Below are positions 22,214 to 31,185 of a stretch of 39,983 nt of DNA, piece by piece. The position numbers and the translations under genes are program-made. The stretch's first letter is position 1. Each line of letters starts with the position of its first letter. Origin of the DNA: Streptomyces regalis (GTDB taxonomy: Bacteria > Actinomycetota > Actinomycetes > Streptomycetales > Streptomycetaceae). The stretch lies in contig NZ_LLZG01000408.1 in NCBI RefSeq assembly GCF_001509475.1, positions 1 to 39,983 of the forward strand. Reading direction: 5' to 3'. Under the pieces are notes generated by a model, which was not told the DNA's origin, made no database searches, and worked only from the letters and a program-made list of their open reading frames with translations.

Positions 22214-22257
22214 GTGGACCAGTGCTCCGCCCACCCGCCGTGCAGTGGAATCGATGC

Positions 22258-23025
22258 GTGACGACAACGAGGCAAACCGCGGTGCAGGACACGGTCGAAC
22301 TTCACGGTGTGCGCAAGGTCCACGGCGCCGGCGGGCGCCAGGTGACCGCGCTGGACGGGGTCTCCATCGGATTCCCGCGCGGAACCTTCACCGCCATCAT
22401 GGGCCCTTCCGGCTCCGGGAAGTCGACCCTGCTGCAGTGCGCGGCCGGGCTTGAGCAGCCGACCGACGGCAGGATCGTCCTCGCCGGCGTGGACATCGGT
22501 CAGCAGAACGAGAAGGAGCGCACCCAGCTCCGCCGTGACCACATCGGGTTCGTCTTCCAGGCCTTCAACCTGGTGGAGTCCCTGACGGCGGCGCAGAACG
22601 TCGAGCTGCCGTCCCGGTTCGCCGGCCGCAAGGTCAGCCCGGAGCAGGTCGCGAACGCGCTCGCCGCGGTCGGTCTCGCCGAGCGCGCCGGGCACCGCCC
22701 CAGTGAGCTCTCCGGCGGTCAGCAGCAGCGCGTCGCCCTCGCCCGGGCCCTTGTCACCCGCCCCGACGTCCTCTTCGCGGACGAGCCGACCGGTGCCCTG
22801 GACACCGTCACCTCCCAGGAGGTGCTCCGGATGATGCGGATGCTGGTCGACCGGGAGGGCCAGACCACCCTGATGGTCACCCACGACCCGGTGGCGGCGT
22901 CCATGGCCGACGTCGTGGTCTTCCTCAAGGACGGGCGGATCGCCGACCGCATCCAGCTCGACCGTCACTCCGGCGGCAACAGCGCCGCCGCAATCGCCAC
23001 CCACATGGCCCGGCTGGAGGCGTGA
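22258..23025 (+). CDS. ABC transporter ATP-binding protein (MacB/LolD type)
   Basis: 255 residues from GTG 22258; GTG 22282 is possible. Walker A GPSGSGKST (49-57), a Q-loop (FVFQAFNLVESLTA), signature LSGGQQQRVALARALVTRPD, Walker B VLFADEP and H-loop MVTHDP are complete. HGAGGRQVTALDGVSI is the usual start of macrolide-export or lipoprotein-release ATPases. The stop overlaps the permease start (GTGATG), so both are co-translated. Export of an antibiotic or cell-envelope stressor sensed by the neighbouring two-component system is inferred. Confidence 0.93.
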   Translation: MTTTRQTAVQDTVELHGVRKVHGAGGRQVTALDGVSIGFPRGTFTAIMGPSGSGKSTLLQCAAGLEQPTDGRIVLAGVDIGQQNEKERTQLRRDHIGFVFQAFNLVESLTAAQNVELPSRFAGRKVSPEQVANALAAVGLAERAGHRPSELSGGQQQRVALARALVTRPDVLFADEPTGALDTVTSQEVLRMMRMLVDREGQTTLMVTHDPVAASMADVVVFLKDGRIADRIQLDRHSGGNSAAAIATHMARLEA

Positions 23026-25481
23026 TGCTGATCCTCGCGAACGTACGCGAACGCTGGTCCGGCTTCCTCGGAGCCTTCGTCGCCGTCCTCGTCGGCGCCG
23101 CCCTGATCACGACCACACTGGTCATCTACGACTCCGCCCGGCCCAAGGTCCAGCCCCGTTACGCCGGCACCGCCGCCCTGGCCCTGCCCCAGCAGGCCGT
23201 CGACGCCGACGGCAGCCCCGAGGACCGGATGCCGTGGAGCAAGGCCGAGGCCGAGCCGCTGCTTGCCGGACTCGACAAGGTCCCGGGCGTGGCCGACGCC
23301 GTGGTGGACCGCTCCTTCTACGCCCAGGCCATCAAGGACGGCAAGCCCGTCACCGACGAGGGCGCCCTGGTGTCCGGGCACGGCTGGGGCAGCGCGCAGA
23401 TGACGCCCTACAAGCTGGTCTCCGGCCGCGCCCCGAGCACCGCGGACGAGGTCGTGGTGGACCGCGCCCTGGGCGCGGCCGTGGGCAGCGAACTGACCGT
23501 CAACATCACCGAGGGCCGCAAGCAGTTCACCGTCGTCGGCACCGTGGACGGCCCCGGCTACTACTTCAGCGAGGCGTTCGCCACGCGGCAGGAGCCCGGT
23601 GTCGGCGCCATCGCGCTGGTCGCCGACAAGGGAGCCGACACCGGCGCGATCGTCAGCGCCGCGAAGAAGATGCTCGGCGACCGGGGCGACGTGGTCTCCG
23701 GCGACGGCCGGTCCGAGCTGCAGCCGCAGCACATCGAGCACAAGCGCTTCCTGGGCGTCCAGCTCATCAGTGCCATGGCCATCCTCGGCCTGTTCACCAC
23801 GGTGTTCGTGGTGGCCTCCATGCTGGTCCTGGCGACCGGGATGCGGCGCCGCGAGATCGGCCTGCTGCGCAGCATCGGCGCCTCCCCTCAGCAGGTCAAG
23901 CGCGTGATCATCGGCGAGGCCGCCGTGGTCGGCCTGCTCGGCTCGATCGCCGGCTGTGTGGCCGGCGTGGCCGCCGCCCCGCTGCTGCGCTCCGTCCTCG
24001 ACGGCCTGGAGGTGGCCCCGCCGGGCATGGAGGTCACCGTCGCCGCCTGGCCGTTGCTCACGGCCTCCGTGATCGGTGTCGGTGTCAGTGTGATCGGTGC
24101 CTGGACCGCCGGCCGCAAGGCCGCCCAGGTCGCCCCCATCGAGGCTCTCCTGGACAGCCGCTCCGCCAACAAGGGCATGGGGCACGGCCGTTGGATCGCC
24201 GGCCTCGCCATCCTCGGTGCCGGTGTGCTCCTCGCCCTCGGCACCGCCACCTCCAGCGCCGACAACCGCATCAACATGGCGATCTTCGCCACCATGACCC
24301 TGATCGTCGCGGCCGCTCTGCTCGCCCCCGTGTTCATCGCTCCCGTCAGCCGGTTCCTGACCGCCCCGTTCCAGCGCGGCGGCTCCGCGGGCCCGGTCCT
24401 GATCCGGGCGGAATTGGTCGCCAACCCGCGCCGTGCCGCCTCTCTGGTCGCCCCCGTGATCGCCGCCGTCGGTTTCGCGGTGCTGCTCAGCGGCATGGTG
24501 GAGACCATGCGGGTGGCCTACCCGGCGGGCGAGGCCCTGAAGGTCTCGGGCCAGACGATCGTCACCCCGGACGGCACGCCCGGGAACACCGACGAGGTCG
24601 TCGCCGCCAACCCGGTGGGCAAGGCCGCCCTGCCGACCCGCGCGTTCGTGGTGAAGGACGCGTCGGCCGCCAAGGCCGACAAGCACACAGAGCAGGCCGA
24701 GAACGCGGCCGGCGCCACCGTCCTGGACGTCCTGGGCAGCCGGGACCCGCGCTGGAGCAAGCCGGGCGAGGCCGTCCTCGGCGAGAGCACCGCCAAGCAG
24801 CTGGGCCTGACGAAGGGCCAGGAGGTTCCGGTCCGGTTCGCCGACGGCACCGCCGTCACCCTGCGCGTCGGCGCGGTCCTGCCCGACGACCCGGCCCGCG
24901 GTGCCTTCGTGGTCGCCCGCGACCTGGTCCGCGCCCACGACCCGGCCGCGCTCACCGACGACATCTTCGTCCCCGGCGACGCCAAGGCCTCCGCCGCCGT
25001 CCCCGGCACCGCCCTGCACGACGCCGCCGAGTACGCCCTGGCCGACTACCAGACCGACGCCAAGCTCACCGACAGCCTCGCCATGATGCTGATCATCATC
25101 GCCGTCGGCTACAGCGTGATCGCCGTCGCCAACAGCATGGCCATGGCCGCCCACGGCCGACGCCGCGACTTCGGGGTCATGAAGTCCGCCGGTGGCACCG
25201 TCGGCCAGCTGCTCCTGGTCTCGGTCGGCGAGACGTCCCTGGTCATCGTCATCGGCGCCGCCCTCGGCATCCTGGTGACCCTGCCCCCGCTGGCGGGCAT
25301 GGCCTCCGGTCTCTCCCAGGCCACCTCGTCCGACGTGAGCCTGCACCTGAGCACCGGCACCCTCACCACCGCCGTCATCGGCACCCTCGTGGCGGCCGTC
25401 CTCGCCGGACTCGCCGTCACCGCGAAGACGCTGCGCGCCTGCGGGCAACGGCGGTGTAGAGATAGGCAAGAGCAGACGTAG
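23022..25481 (+). CDS. FtsX-like ABC transporter permease
   Basis: 819 residues from GTG 23022 (next codon ATG 23025). One N-terminal membrane helix (FLGAFVAVLVGAALITTTLV), a long extracytoplasmic domain to about 240, a FtsX core with helices near 245-370 (MAILGLFTTVFVVASMLVL, RREIGLLRSIGASPQQVKR coupling helix), a central pair, a second extracytoplasmic region and a second FtsX core at the end (GRRRDFGVMKSAGGTVGQLL). Two FtsX units in one chain is the usual actinobacterial form. The last residues after CGQRRC are low in quality and may reflect a worn end. Confidence 0.9.
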   Translation: MMLILANVRERWSGFLGAFVAVLVGAALITTTLVIYDSARPKVQPRYAGTAALALPQQAVDADGSPEDRMPWSKAEAEPLLAGLDKVPGVADAVVDRSFYAQAIKDGKPVTDEGALVSGHGWGSAQMTPYKLVSGRAPSTADEVVVDRALGAAVGSELTVNITEGRKQFTVVGTVDGPGYYFSEAFATRQEPGVGAIALVADKGADTGAIVSAAKKMLGDRGDVVSGDGRSELQPQHIEHKRFLGVQLISAMAILGLFTTVFVVASMLVLATGMRRREIGLLRSIGASPQQVKRVIIGEAAVVGLLGSIAGCVAGVAAAPLLRSVLDGLEVAPPGMEVTVAAWPLLTASVIGVGVSVIGAWTAGRKAAQVAPIEALLDSRSANKGMGHGRWIAGLAILGAGVLLALGTATSSADNRINMAIFATMTLIVAAALLAPVFIAPVSRFLTAPFQRGGSAGPVLIRAELVANPRRAASLVAPVIAAVGFAVLLSGMVETMRVAYPAGEALKVSGQTIVTPDGTPGNTDEVVAANPVGKAALPTRAFVVKDASAAKADKHTEQAENAAGATVLDVLGSRDPRWSKPGEAVLGESTAKQLGLTKGQEVPVRFADGTAVTLRVGAVLPDDPARGAFVVARDLVRAHDPAALTDDIFVPGDAKASAAVPGTALHDAAEYALADYQTDAKLTDSLAMMLIIIAVGYSVIAVANSMAMAAHGRRRDFGVMKSAGGTVGQLLLVSVGETSLVIVIGAALGILVTLPPLAGMASGLSQATSSDVSLHLSTGTLTTAVIGTLVAAVLAGLAVTAKTLRACGQRRCRDRQEQT

Positions 25482-25537
25482 CGAGCCGGTGTGGTGTGTC
25501 CGCGAGACATGTTTCCCAGAAGGATGAGGAGTTCACC

Positions 25538-25945
25538 ATGCGGCGACTGCTATCGGCGGCACTGCTCGGCGCCTTGACCGTCGGCATCCCCATGACGGCG
25601 ACATCCACGGCGTCCGCGGCGCCCGGCTGTATCAAAACGAGCGACACCCGTACTTGGGGACGCGGCGAGATCTCGGCGTGCTTCGAAGGCGGAGTGGCCA
25701 GGATCCAGGGCAACGTCGTGGATCTCCTGCCCGGTGGCGGACTGGGTGGCGCCGACGGGTACTGCGTCGCCTGGTACATCGAGTACGAGACCACGTCCGG
25801 TGTTGCCTATCAGCACTCGCCGCTGGCCTGTGGCCACCTGGGGCGTGTCGAGAGGACCTTCGACTACGACCCCTCGGCGGGCGAGTACGGGGTGAAGGGC
25901 ATCACCGGCGTGAAGCGCGTCGTGCTCAACAACGTCTCCATATAG
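25538..25945 (+). CDS. Small secreted protein with Cys pair
   Basis: 135 residues from ATG 25538, with AGGATGAGGAG upstream. A signal peptide (MRRLLSAALLGALTVGIPMT to ASA-A near residue 28) leads to a mature domain of about 107 residues with four Cys near the start and middle (PGCIKT, ISACFEGG, DGYCVAWYI, SPLACGHLG), probably two disulfides. The rest is beta-rich. Family not recognised. A GC hairpin follows as terminator. Confidence 0.75.
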   Translation: MRRLLSAALLGALTVGIPMTATSTASAAPGCIKTSDTRTWGRGEISACFEGGVARIQGNVVDLLPGGGLGGADGYCVAWYIEYETTSGVAYQHSPLACGHLGRVERTFDYDPSAGEYGVKGITGVKRVVLNNVSI

Positions 25946-25955
25946 AGGGTGCGGC

Positions 25956-26001
25956 GCCGGTGCGTGGCGGAGGGCACGGACGCCGCCGTTCACGCACCGG
26001 C
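25956..26001. terminator. Hairpin between convergent genes
   Basis: GCCGGTGCGTG (25956-25966) pairs perfectly with CACGCACCGGC (25991-26001). It begins 11 bases after the secreted-protein stop and lies 55 bases from the end of the convergent SDR gene. Confidence 0.65.
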
Positions 26002-26055
26002 CCTCACGGCATGGGAGATCGCGAAGCGGCTGCGGCGCTCAGCAGCGGGTCGCCG

Positions 26056-26874
26056 TCACAGGTCGGAGCCGCCGCTGACGTCGAGGTACTGGCCGGTGAC
26101 CCAGCGGGAGGCGTCGGAGGCGAGGAAAGCCACCACGTCCGCCACGTCGGAGGGATGGCCGATGCGGTCGAAGACGGACAGCGCGGCCAAGGCGGCCCGC
26201 GCCTCGGGCGTCGTCCTGCGCCGGGCGTTCATGTCCGTCTCGATGAATCCCGGCCCGACCGTGTTGACGGTGATGCCGCGGCCGCCGAGCTCCTTCGCCA
26301 GGCACAGGGTCATCGTGTCCAGCGCGCCCTTGGACATGGCGTACGCGACGGACTCGGGGAAGGAACGCCGTGAGGCGAGCGAGGAGATGTTGATGACGCG
26401 CCCGCCGTCACGCATCCGCGGCAGCGCGCCCTGTACGAGGAAGAGCGGCGCCTTGGCATTGACGGCGATCATGCGGTCGAAGACCTCGGGAACCGTCTGA
26501 CCCACCGGCCCCGAACCGCTCACCCCCGCGTTGTTCACCAGGATGTCGAGCGATCCCTCCACGTCGGCGCCCACATCGCCCCCCTCCCCCGGCGCCCCCC
26601 GATCCCTCCGCTCCGCGCGCAGCCCGGCGTCGAAGGCCGCGAAGACGGCGTCGGCATCGCCCGGCACCCCGAGCTCCGCCTCGACCGGGAAGGCGCGCCC
26701 GCCGTTCTTGCGTATCTCCGCCACGACCTCCTGGGCGGCGGCCGCGCTGTGGCCGTAATGGACGCCGACGAGCGCCCCGTCGTGGGCGAGCCGCCCGGCG
26801 ATGGCTCTGCCGATGCCTCGGCCGGCCCCGGTGACCAGTGCGATCTTGCCCGTCAGTGCGTGTGGGGTATCCAT
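26056..26874 (-). CDS. Short-chain dehydrogenase/reductase
   Basis: 272 residues from ATG 26874. Classical SDR: TGAGRGIGRAIA (nucleotide site, 15-26), NNAG (113-116), S164/S165 of the catalytic serine strand, Y178 and K182 (YAMSK), and the end GQYLDVSGGSDL. A Gly-, Arg- and Asp-rich insert at about 86-108 (RAERRDRGAPGEGGDV) between the third and fourth strands is unusual and looks like an expanded loop. It is downstream of the epimerase gene (64-base gap, same strand), so both may act on one small molecule. Substrate unknown. Confidence 0.9.
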   Translation of the reverse strand: MDTPHALTGKIALVTGAGRGIGRAIAGRLAHDGALVGVHYGHSAAAAQEVVAEIRKNGGRAFPVEAELGVPGDADAVFAAFDAGLRAERRDRGAPGEGGDVGADVEGSLDILVNNAGVSGSGPVGQTVPEVFDRMIAVNAKAPLFLVQGALPRMRDGGRVINISSLASRRSFPESVAYAMSKGALDTMTLCLAKELGGRGITVNTVGPGFIETDMNARRRTTPEARAALAALSVFDRIGHPSDVADVVAFLASDASRWVTGQYLDVSGGSDL

Positions 26875-26938
26875 GAAGACCTTGTGTGTCGAGGGATCAG
26901 GGGAATGTCGAGGAATCAGGGGACTGACAGTGTGCCCG

Positions 26939-27892
26939 TCACCGGTCCACGAACTCCCGGTACCACGGGGCGTGTTCGGCGAGGCTCCGTGCGAACCCCG
27001 CGCCGGGATCGGCGCCGACACCGCTCCAGAACCCGTCGTCCGCGAACCAGTGGTCCACGGCGAGCATGCCGAGGTGGTGCAGCGCGCGCGGCTGCCCGGC
27101 GAGCCGGGTCCGGGCCTCCTCGATGTCCAGCGGCGCGCCCGGCAGGCGCAGGCCGAGCCGGTCGGCCACCGTGTCCAGCAGTTCCGAACAGTCCACCGGC
27201 TCCGGGTGGCTGACGTGATGCACGCCCGCCCGATCCCGGTCCGACAGCCCGGCTGCGACCACCGCACGCCCCAACGCCCGTACGTCGACGACGGAGTGCC
27301 GGGTGATGCAGCCCTTCAGGCGGGCCGACAGCAACCCCAGTAGGCGGGCCAGCCCGGGCACCACCCATCGGTCGCCGGTGCCGAGCACGAGGTGCGGGCG
27401 CAGTACGACCCCGCCGGCATCCAGGACATGCCGCTCGGCGGCGGCGCGGGAACGGCTGGTCGGCGAGGCCGGGGCGAGCGGCAACTCGCCGGGAAGCGCG
27501 CCGGTGAAGGGGCCGCGGCCGTACACGGCCGCCGTACTCACGTGGACGACACGGGTCGCACCGGCGCGCGTCGCCTCCTCGACGAGGGCGCGGGTGCCGT
27601 GGTCGTTGACGATCCGGGTGAGGCGTTCGTCGTCGCCGATGTGGGAGGCGCAGTGCAGTACGACGTCGACGCCGTCGCAGACACCGCGCAGGGACGCCGG
27701 GTCGGCGAGGTCGGCGCGTACGACGTCCGGCGGGGCACCGGCGCCAGGGCCGCCGCCCGGTGGCGGGCTCCCGGGGTCGCGCAGCAGGAGCCGGATCCGG
27801 GACGGAGTCACATCCTGCGACTCCTTCAGGGCCGCGACGACATGACGTCCGATGAAGCCGCCGACGCCGGTGACGAGGATGCGGGGTGACAA
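26939..27892 (-). CDS. NAD-dependent epimerase/dehydratase family protein
   Basis: 317 residues. Extended-SDR Rossmann start ILVTGVGGFIGRHVVAAL, then DLADPASLRGVCDGVDVVLH and VVHVSTAAVYGRGP. The catalytic YxxxK is not present: at the expected place the sequence reads T145-S-R-S-R149, so Tyr and Lys are replaced by Thr and Arg. The C-terminal substrate domain is complete (DRAGVHHVSHPEPVD). The protein may bind NAD without normal chemistry, or use other residues. It precedes the SDR gene on the same strand and is divergent from the hydroxyacid dehydrogenase gene. Confidence 0.85.
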   Translation of the reverse strand: MSPRILVTGVGGFIGRHVVAALKESQDVTPSRIRLLLRDPGSPPPGGGPGAGAPPDVVRADLADPASLRGVCDGVDVVLHCASHIGDDERLTRIVNDHGTRALVEEATRAGATRVVHVSTAAVYGRGPFTGALPGELPLAPASPTSRSRAAAERHVLDAGGVVLRPHLVLGTGDRWVVPGLARLLGLLSARLKGCITRHSVVDVRALGRAVVAAGLSDRDRAGVHHVSHPEPVDCSELLDTVADRLGLRLPGAPLDIEEARTRLAGQPRALHHLGMLAVDHWFADDGFWSGVGADPGAGFARSLAEHAPWYREFVDR

Positions 27893-28044
27893 GGTGAGTT
27901 CCTCCCTGCCGGCCAGTGGGGGGACGATGGCGGGGTACGCCGGGCCCGTGCATCGTGACCCTCACGGTACTGCGCAAGGCCTCGCGCCCTTCCCGCAGCC
28001 CACTTCCGTACAGTCGTCCCATCTGGCCATGGAAAGGAACCACC

Positions 28045-29004
28045 GTGCGGCTGCGCTGTGCTGTGCTCGACGACTTCCAGAACGTGGCGACGGAGGTCGC
28101 CGACTGGTCTCCCCTCGCGGACGACGTGGAGGTCGTCCCCTTCACGACCCACTTCCCCGACGAGGACGCCCTCGCCGCGGCCCTCGCCGACTTCGACATC
28201 GTCGTCACACTGCGGGAACGCGTCCCCTTCCCCGCCGCTCTGATCGCCCGTCTCCCCCGGCTGAAGCTGCTGATCGCCTCCGGTATGCGCAACTCGGTCA
28301 TCGACTACGCCGCCGCCGAGGCGCACGGCGTCACCGTCTGCGGCACGGCAAGCTCCTCGACCCCGCCCGTCGAACTCACCTGGGCCCTGCTGCTCGGCCT
28401 CGCCCGCGGCATCGTCGAGGAGAGCAACGCCCTGCGCTCCGGCGGCCCCTGGCAGCACACGGTCGGCGCCGACCTGCACGGCCGCCGCCTCGGACTGCTC
28501 GGCCTGGGCAAGATCGGCAGCCGGGTGGCCCAGGTCGGTCTCGCCTTCGGCATGCACGTCAGCGCCTGGAGCCAGAACCTCACCAAGGAGTACGCCGACG
28601 AGGTAGGCGTCCACCTCGCCGCCTCCAAGGAGGAGTTGCTCGCCGACAGCGACTTCGTCTCCGTCCACCTGGCCCTGAGCGACCGCACCCGCGGCCTGCT
28701 CGGCGCGCCCGAACTCGCCCTGCTCAAGCCGACGGCATACCTGATCAACGCCTCACGCGCGGCGATCGTCGACCAGGACGCCCTGCTCACCGCCCTGCAC
28801 GAGGGCCGTATCGCCGGCGCCGGGGTCGACGTCTTCGACATCGAGCCCCTCCCCGCCGACCACCCGCTGCGCACGGCTCCCCGCCTGCTCGCCACGCCCC
28901 ACCTGGGCTATGTCTCGCAGGCCAACTACGCGACGTACTACGGCCATGCGGTCGAGGACATCCAGGCGTACCTGGCGGGTTCACCGGTACGACAGCTGCC
29001 CTGA
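28045..29004 (+). CDS. D-2-hydroxyacid dehydrogenase family protein
   Basis: 319 residues from GTG 28045, with GGAAAGGAAC upstream. Flavodoxin-like catalytic domain, then the NAD domain with GLGKIG (153-158). The three active-site residues are present: R238 (INASRAA), E267 (FDIEPLP) and H286 (TPHLGY). Family members include phosphoglycerate dehydrogenase and hydroxypyruvate or glyoxylate reductases; the substrate cannot be read from the sequence. A monocistronic gene, divergent from the epimerase gene. Confidence 0.9.
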   Translation: MRLRCAVLDDFQNVATEVADWSPLADDVEVVPFTTHFPDEDALAAALADFDIVVTLRERVPFPAALIARLPRLKLLIASGMRNSVIDYAAAEAHGVTVCGTASSSTPPVELTWALLLGLARGIVEESNALRSGGPWQHTVGADLHGRRLGLLGLGKIGSRVAQVGLAFGMHVSAWSQNLTKEYADEVGVHLAASKEELLADSDFVSVHLALSDRTRGLLGAPELALLKPTAYLINASRAAIVDQDALLTALHEGRIAGAGVDVFDIEPLPADHPLRTAPRLLATPHLGYVSQANYATYYGHAVEDIQAYLAGSPVRQLP

Positions 29005-29015
29005 AGTCCCTGGAG

Positions 29016-29043
29016 CCGTCGGTCCGACGGCGATCCGACGGCG
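29016..29043. terminator. Short palindrome between convergent genes
   Basis: GCCGTCGG (29016-29023) pairs with CCGACGGC at 29025-29032 or with a second copy at 29036-29043. It separates the dehydrogenase stop at 29004 from the DUF2087 stop at 29045. Confidence 0.55.
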
Positions 29044-29044
29044 G

Positions 29045-29641
29045 TCAGGCGATGTCGGCGTCCCCGGCGTGCGCGGCCTCGACCGGCCGCCGGTAGATCC
29101 CCGCGCTCCGGTGCAGATGGTGCAGGTCCACCAGATAGCGCCGGAGCGTCACATGGTCGATGTCGTCGCTGTCCTCGCACCAGACGCGCAGCTTCTCGTT
29201 GACAGCCCGCTCCGGGTAGGCGACACCCGGCTCGAAGGTCTGCTCGGCGATGTACCGCAGCACCAGCTTCTTGCGGTTCCACTGCGCGGGCAGCCGGACC
29301 AGCCGCCCGTCCCGGACGAAGGTCCGCAGGATCAGGTCGGTCCGCTCGTCCCCCAAGGCAGGGCTCCCGGCGGCCGCGGAGTCGTACTCCCGCTGCGCCG
29401 CCTCCCGCGCGTACTCCCTGAACAGGCCGTACGCCACGCCCAGTGACCCGTCGTCCCCGGCCGTCACCACGCCCTGCTCCCGCAGCCGGAGCAGCGCCAG
29501 GGCCGTCTCCTTCGGGGACAGCCCCGCCGCCCGGGCGACCTGCTCGCTGCTCCCCGCGCCCAGCGCCACGGCGGCGAAGGCACGTACCCGGCTCTCCTCG
29601 GCGAACAGCCGGATCAGTTGTTCCGTCGGATCAGTAGCCAT
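29045..29641 (-). CDS. DUF2087 domain regulator-like protein
   Basis: 198 residues. The N-terminal winged-helix-like part (LIRLFAEESRVRAFAAVALG, SSEQVARAAGLSPKETALAL) resembles ArsR-type HTHs. The C-terminal DUF2087 part has ILRTFVRDGRLVRLPAQWNR, KKLVLRYIAEQTFEPGVAYP, ERAVNEKLRVWCEDSDDIDH and VTLRRYLVDLHHLHRSAGIY RR. Known: DUF2087 proteins are small putative regulators common in actinomycetes and firmicutes. Its gene is followed by a hairpin and is upstream of the tyrosinase operon on the opposite side, without evident link. Confidence 0.87.
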   Translation of the reverse strand: MATDPTEQLIRLFAEESRVRAFAAVALGAGSSEQVARAAGLSPKETALALLRLREQGVVTAGDDGSLGVAYGLFREYAREAAQREYDSAAAGSPALGDERTDLILRTFVRDGRLVRLPAQWNRKKLVLRYIAEQTFEPGVAYPERAVNEKLRVWCEDSDDIDHVTLRRYLVDLHHLHRSAGIYRRPVEAAHAGDADIA

Positions 29642-29742
29642 GTTCGGAGGCTAGTGGACGTGGGCCGCGGAGCTGAGCGATTTTCCGGCGGGCGCGGCGG
29701 GCTCGGCGGGACAGGACAGGACCGGACAGGGCCAGGCGTGCC

Positions 29743-30603
29743 TCACTCGTACCGGTAGATCTGGGACATGTCCTCCATCTCGTCCGGAGTCATGTCCCAC
29801 GGCGGCAGCCGCTCGTGCCGGGCGACGATCCGGCCGTACTGCTCGCTGTTCCTGCCCGGCGGCTTCGCCGGCAGGTAGCGGTGTTTGCGGTGGCGCCGCT
29901 GCCAGCGTTGCCACTGCATGTCCACGAAGGCGTGGACCAGCCAGAAGACGGGGTCGTTGACGGACGCGCCGCCGAGCATGACACCCCCGACCCAGCGGTG
30001 CACCCGGTTGTGGTTGCGCCATACGACCCGGCCGCTGCCCCACCCCTCCATCTTGTTGCGGAAGCCCTTGGTGACCGTCGAGTCCCACGGGGCGACGTCA
30101 TAGACGGGGTCCTTCAGCGCCCAGTTCAGATCGTCCCGGGTGGGCAGGTCGATCGGATCGCGGGGGCGGCCCAGGTTCCGGGTGAGGAACTCGACGTTGG
30201 TGATGCTCTCCCTGATGGTCCAGTTGCCCGTCCGGTAGGCGAACGGCCCGGTCATCACCTGCCGGTCCACGGGCCGCCCGGTGCCGCCGAGCAGATCGTC
30301 GCTCCACGGCACCGAGGTGGGCGAACGGTCCCGGGTCCAGTCCCAGTACGGCACCGTCACCGAGGGGTCGACACGCTGCAGGGCGCTCTCCAGGTCCAGC
30401 ACGAACTGGCGGTGCCAGGGCAGGAAGGAGGGCGTCATATGGGCGGCGCGCAGGCCTCGGTCGCCGTCGCCGACGAAGTGCTCGATGTGCAGCCGTACGA
30501 ACTCGTCGTACTCACCGCTGCGTTTGAGCTCGAGCAACGCCTCGACGAACCGTCGCCTCTCGGTGCGCGTCAGCTTGCTGACGTTCTTACGCACGTACAC
30601 CAT
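29743..30603 (-). CDS. melC2: Tyrosinase
   Basis: Type-3 copper enzyme that oxidises tyrosine to dopaquinone in melanin formation. 286 residues; the six copper ligands are in place: H39, H55 and H64 (MTPSFLPWHRQF) for CuA, H198, H202 (NHNRVHRWVGG) and H224 (FWLVHAFVD) for CuB, with the same spacing as known Streptomyces tyrosinases. There is no own signal peptide; such enzymes are exported with MelC1, which carries a Tat signal. Its start overlaps the end of melC1 by 17 bases. The C-terminal tail after H224 is basic (QRWQRRHRKHRYLP), a little longer than usual. Confidence 0.95.
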   Translation of the reverse strand: MVYVRKNVSKLTRTERRRFVEALLELKRSGEYDEFVRLHIEHFVGDGDRGLRAAHMTPSFLPWHRQFVLDLESALQRVDPSVTVPYWDWTRDRSPTSVPWSDDLLGGTGRPVDRQVMTGPFAYRTGNWTIRESITNVEFLTRNLGRPRDPIDLPTRDDLNWALKDPVYDVAPWDSTVTKGFRNKMEGWGSGRVVWRNHNRVHRWVGGVMLGGASVNDPVFWLVHAFVDMQWQRWQRRHRKHRYLPAKPPGRNSEQYGRIVARHERLPPWDMTPDEMEDMSQIYRYE

Positions 30604-31084
30604 GCTCCGCCTCCATGTGCAGGTGCCCGCCGTGGAACGGCCCGGGGGCCAGGTCGAGCAGCCGTCGGCGGGGCCCGAGTTCGTCGACGGCCGCGCGGGT
30701 CGCCTCCAGCGGGGTCCGGTACCAGCTGTAGTGGTCGACCATGCTCAGCCAGGTACCGTCGGCGCGGCGCATCAGGTGCAGCGGGCGGCCGTCCACGGTG
30801 ACGCGCCAGGGGGCGCCGAGGGCGCTGAGGTCCTCGAAGGGAAGCGGGGTGCCCTGGATACGGCGGCCGCGGTAGGTCTCGTCGAAGGGGGTGTCGGACT
30901 CCTGGTGCCCCTCCGCGGACCGCGAGGGCCGGGATGCGGCGAGCACCGGCGTGAGCGCCACGGCGGCGGAGGCGAGCAGCATCCGCGCGGCCTCCCGCCG
31001 TGTCCGCCGCTCCGGCTCGCTGCTCACCGGGGTGCCCGCCCCTTGTACAGCACCCACCGACACTCCGTCTGCGCTGACGGCCAT
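30587..31084 (-). CDS. melC1: Tyrosinase cofactor (copper chaperone) MelC1
   Basis: 165 residues from ATG 31084, supported by AGGAGTG upstream. A twin-arginine-like signal (RRTRREAARMLLASAAVALT) lies after a 25-residue leader that is longer than usual; GTG near 31025 is an alternative start. The mature part has DETYRGRRIQGTPLPFEDLS, VDGRPLHLMRRADGTWLSMV, DHYSWYRTPLEATRAAVDEL and the His-rich HGGHLHMEAEH tail that hands copper to the tyrosinase. Known: MelC1 binds apo-MelC2 and pilots its export. The overlap with melC2 fits one mRNA. Confidence 0.93.
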   Translation of the reverse strand: MAVSADGVSVGAVQGAGTPVSSEPERRTRREAARMLLASAAVALTPVLAASRPSRSAEGHQESDTPFDETYRGRRIQGTPLPFEDLSALGAPWRVTVDGRPLHLMRRADGTWLSMVDHYSWYRTPLEATRAAVDELGPRRRLLDLAPGPFHGGHLHMEAEHGVRA

Positions 31085-31093
31085 CGCTCACTC

Positions 31094-31120
31094 CTCGTAC
31101 GGTTCGGCTGTTCGTACGAG
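31094..31120. promoter_or_regulatory. Inverted repeat in the mel promoter region
   Basis: CTCGTACG (31094-31101) and CGTACGAG (31113-31120) form a perfect eight-base inverted repeat with an 11-base spacer, just upstream of the melC1 ribosome site. Dimer binding by a regulator is plausible. Confidence 0.45.
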
Positions 31121-31185
31121 TAACCGTCCAGGACGTCCCACGGTCACCGCCGGAACGCCCATACGGCGGTGTCACCCGGTCGGCG

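Noticed and set aside
22965..25469. Long minus-strand frame opposite the ABC permease
   Set aside because: Its product is a monotonous Gly/Ala/Asp/His-rich string, the usual shadow of a GC-rich gene; the plus-strand frame has FtsX motifs.
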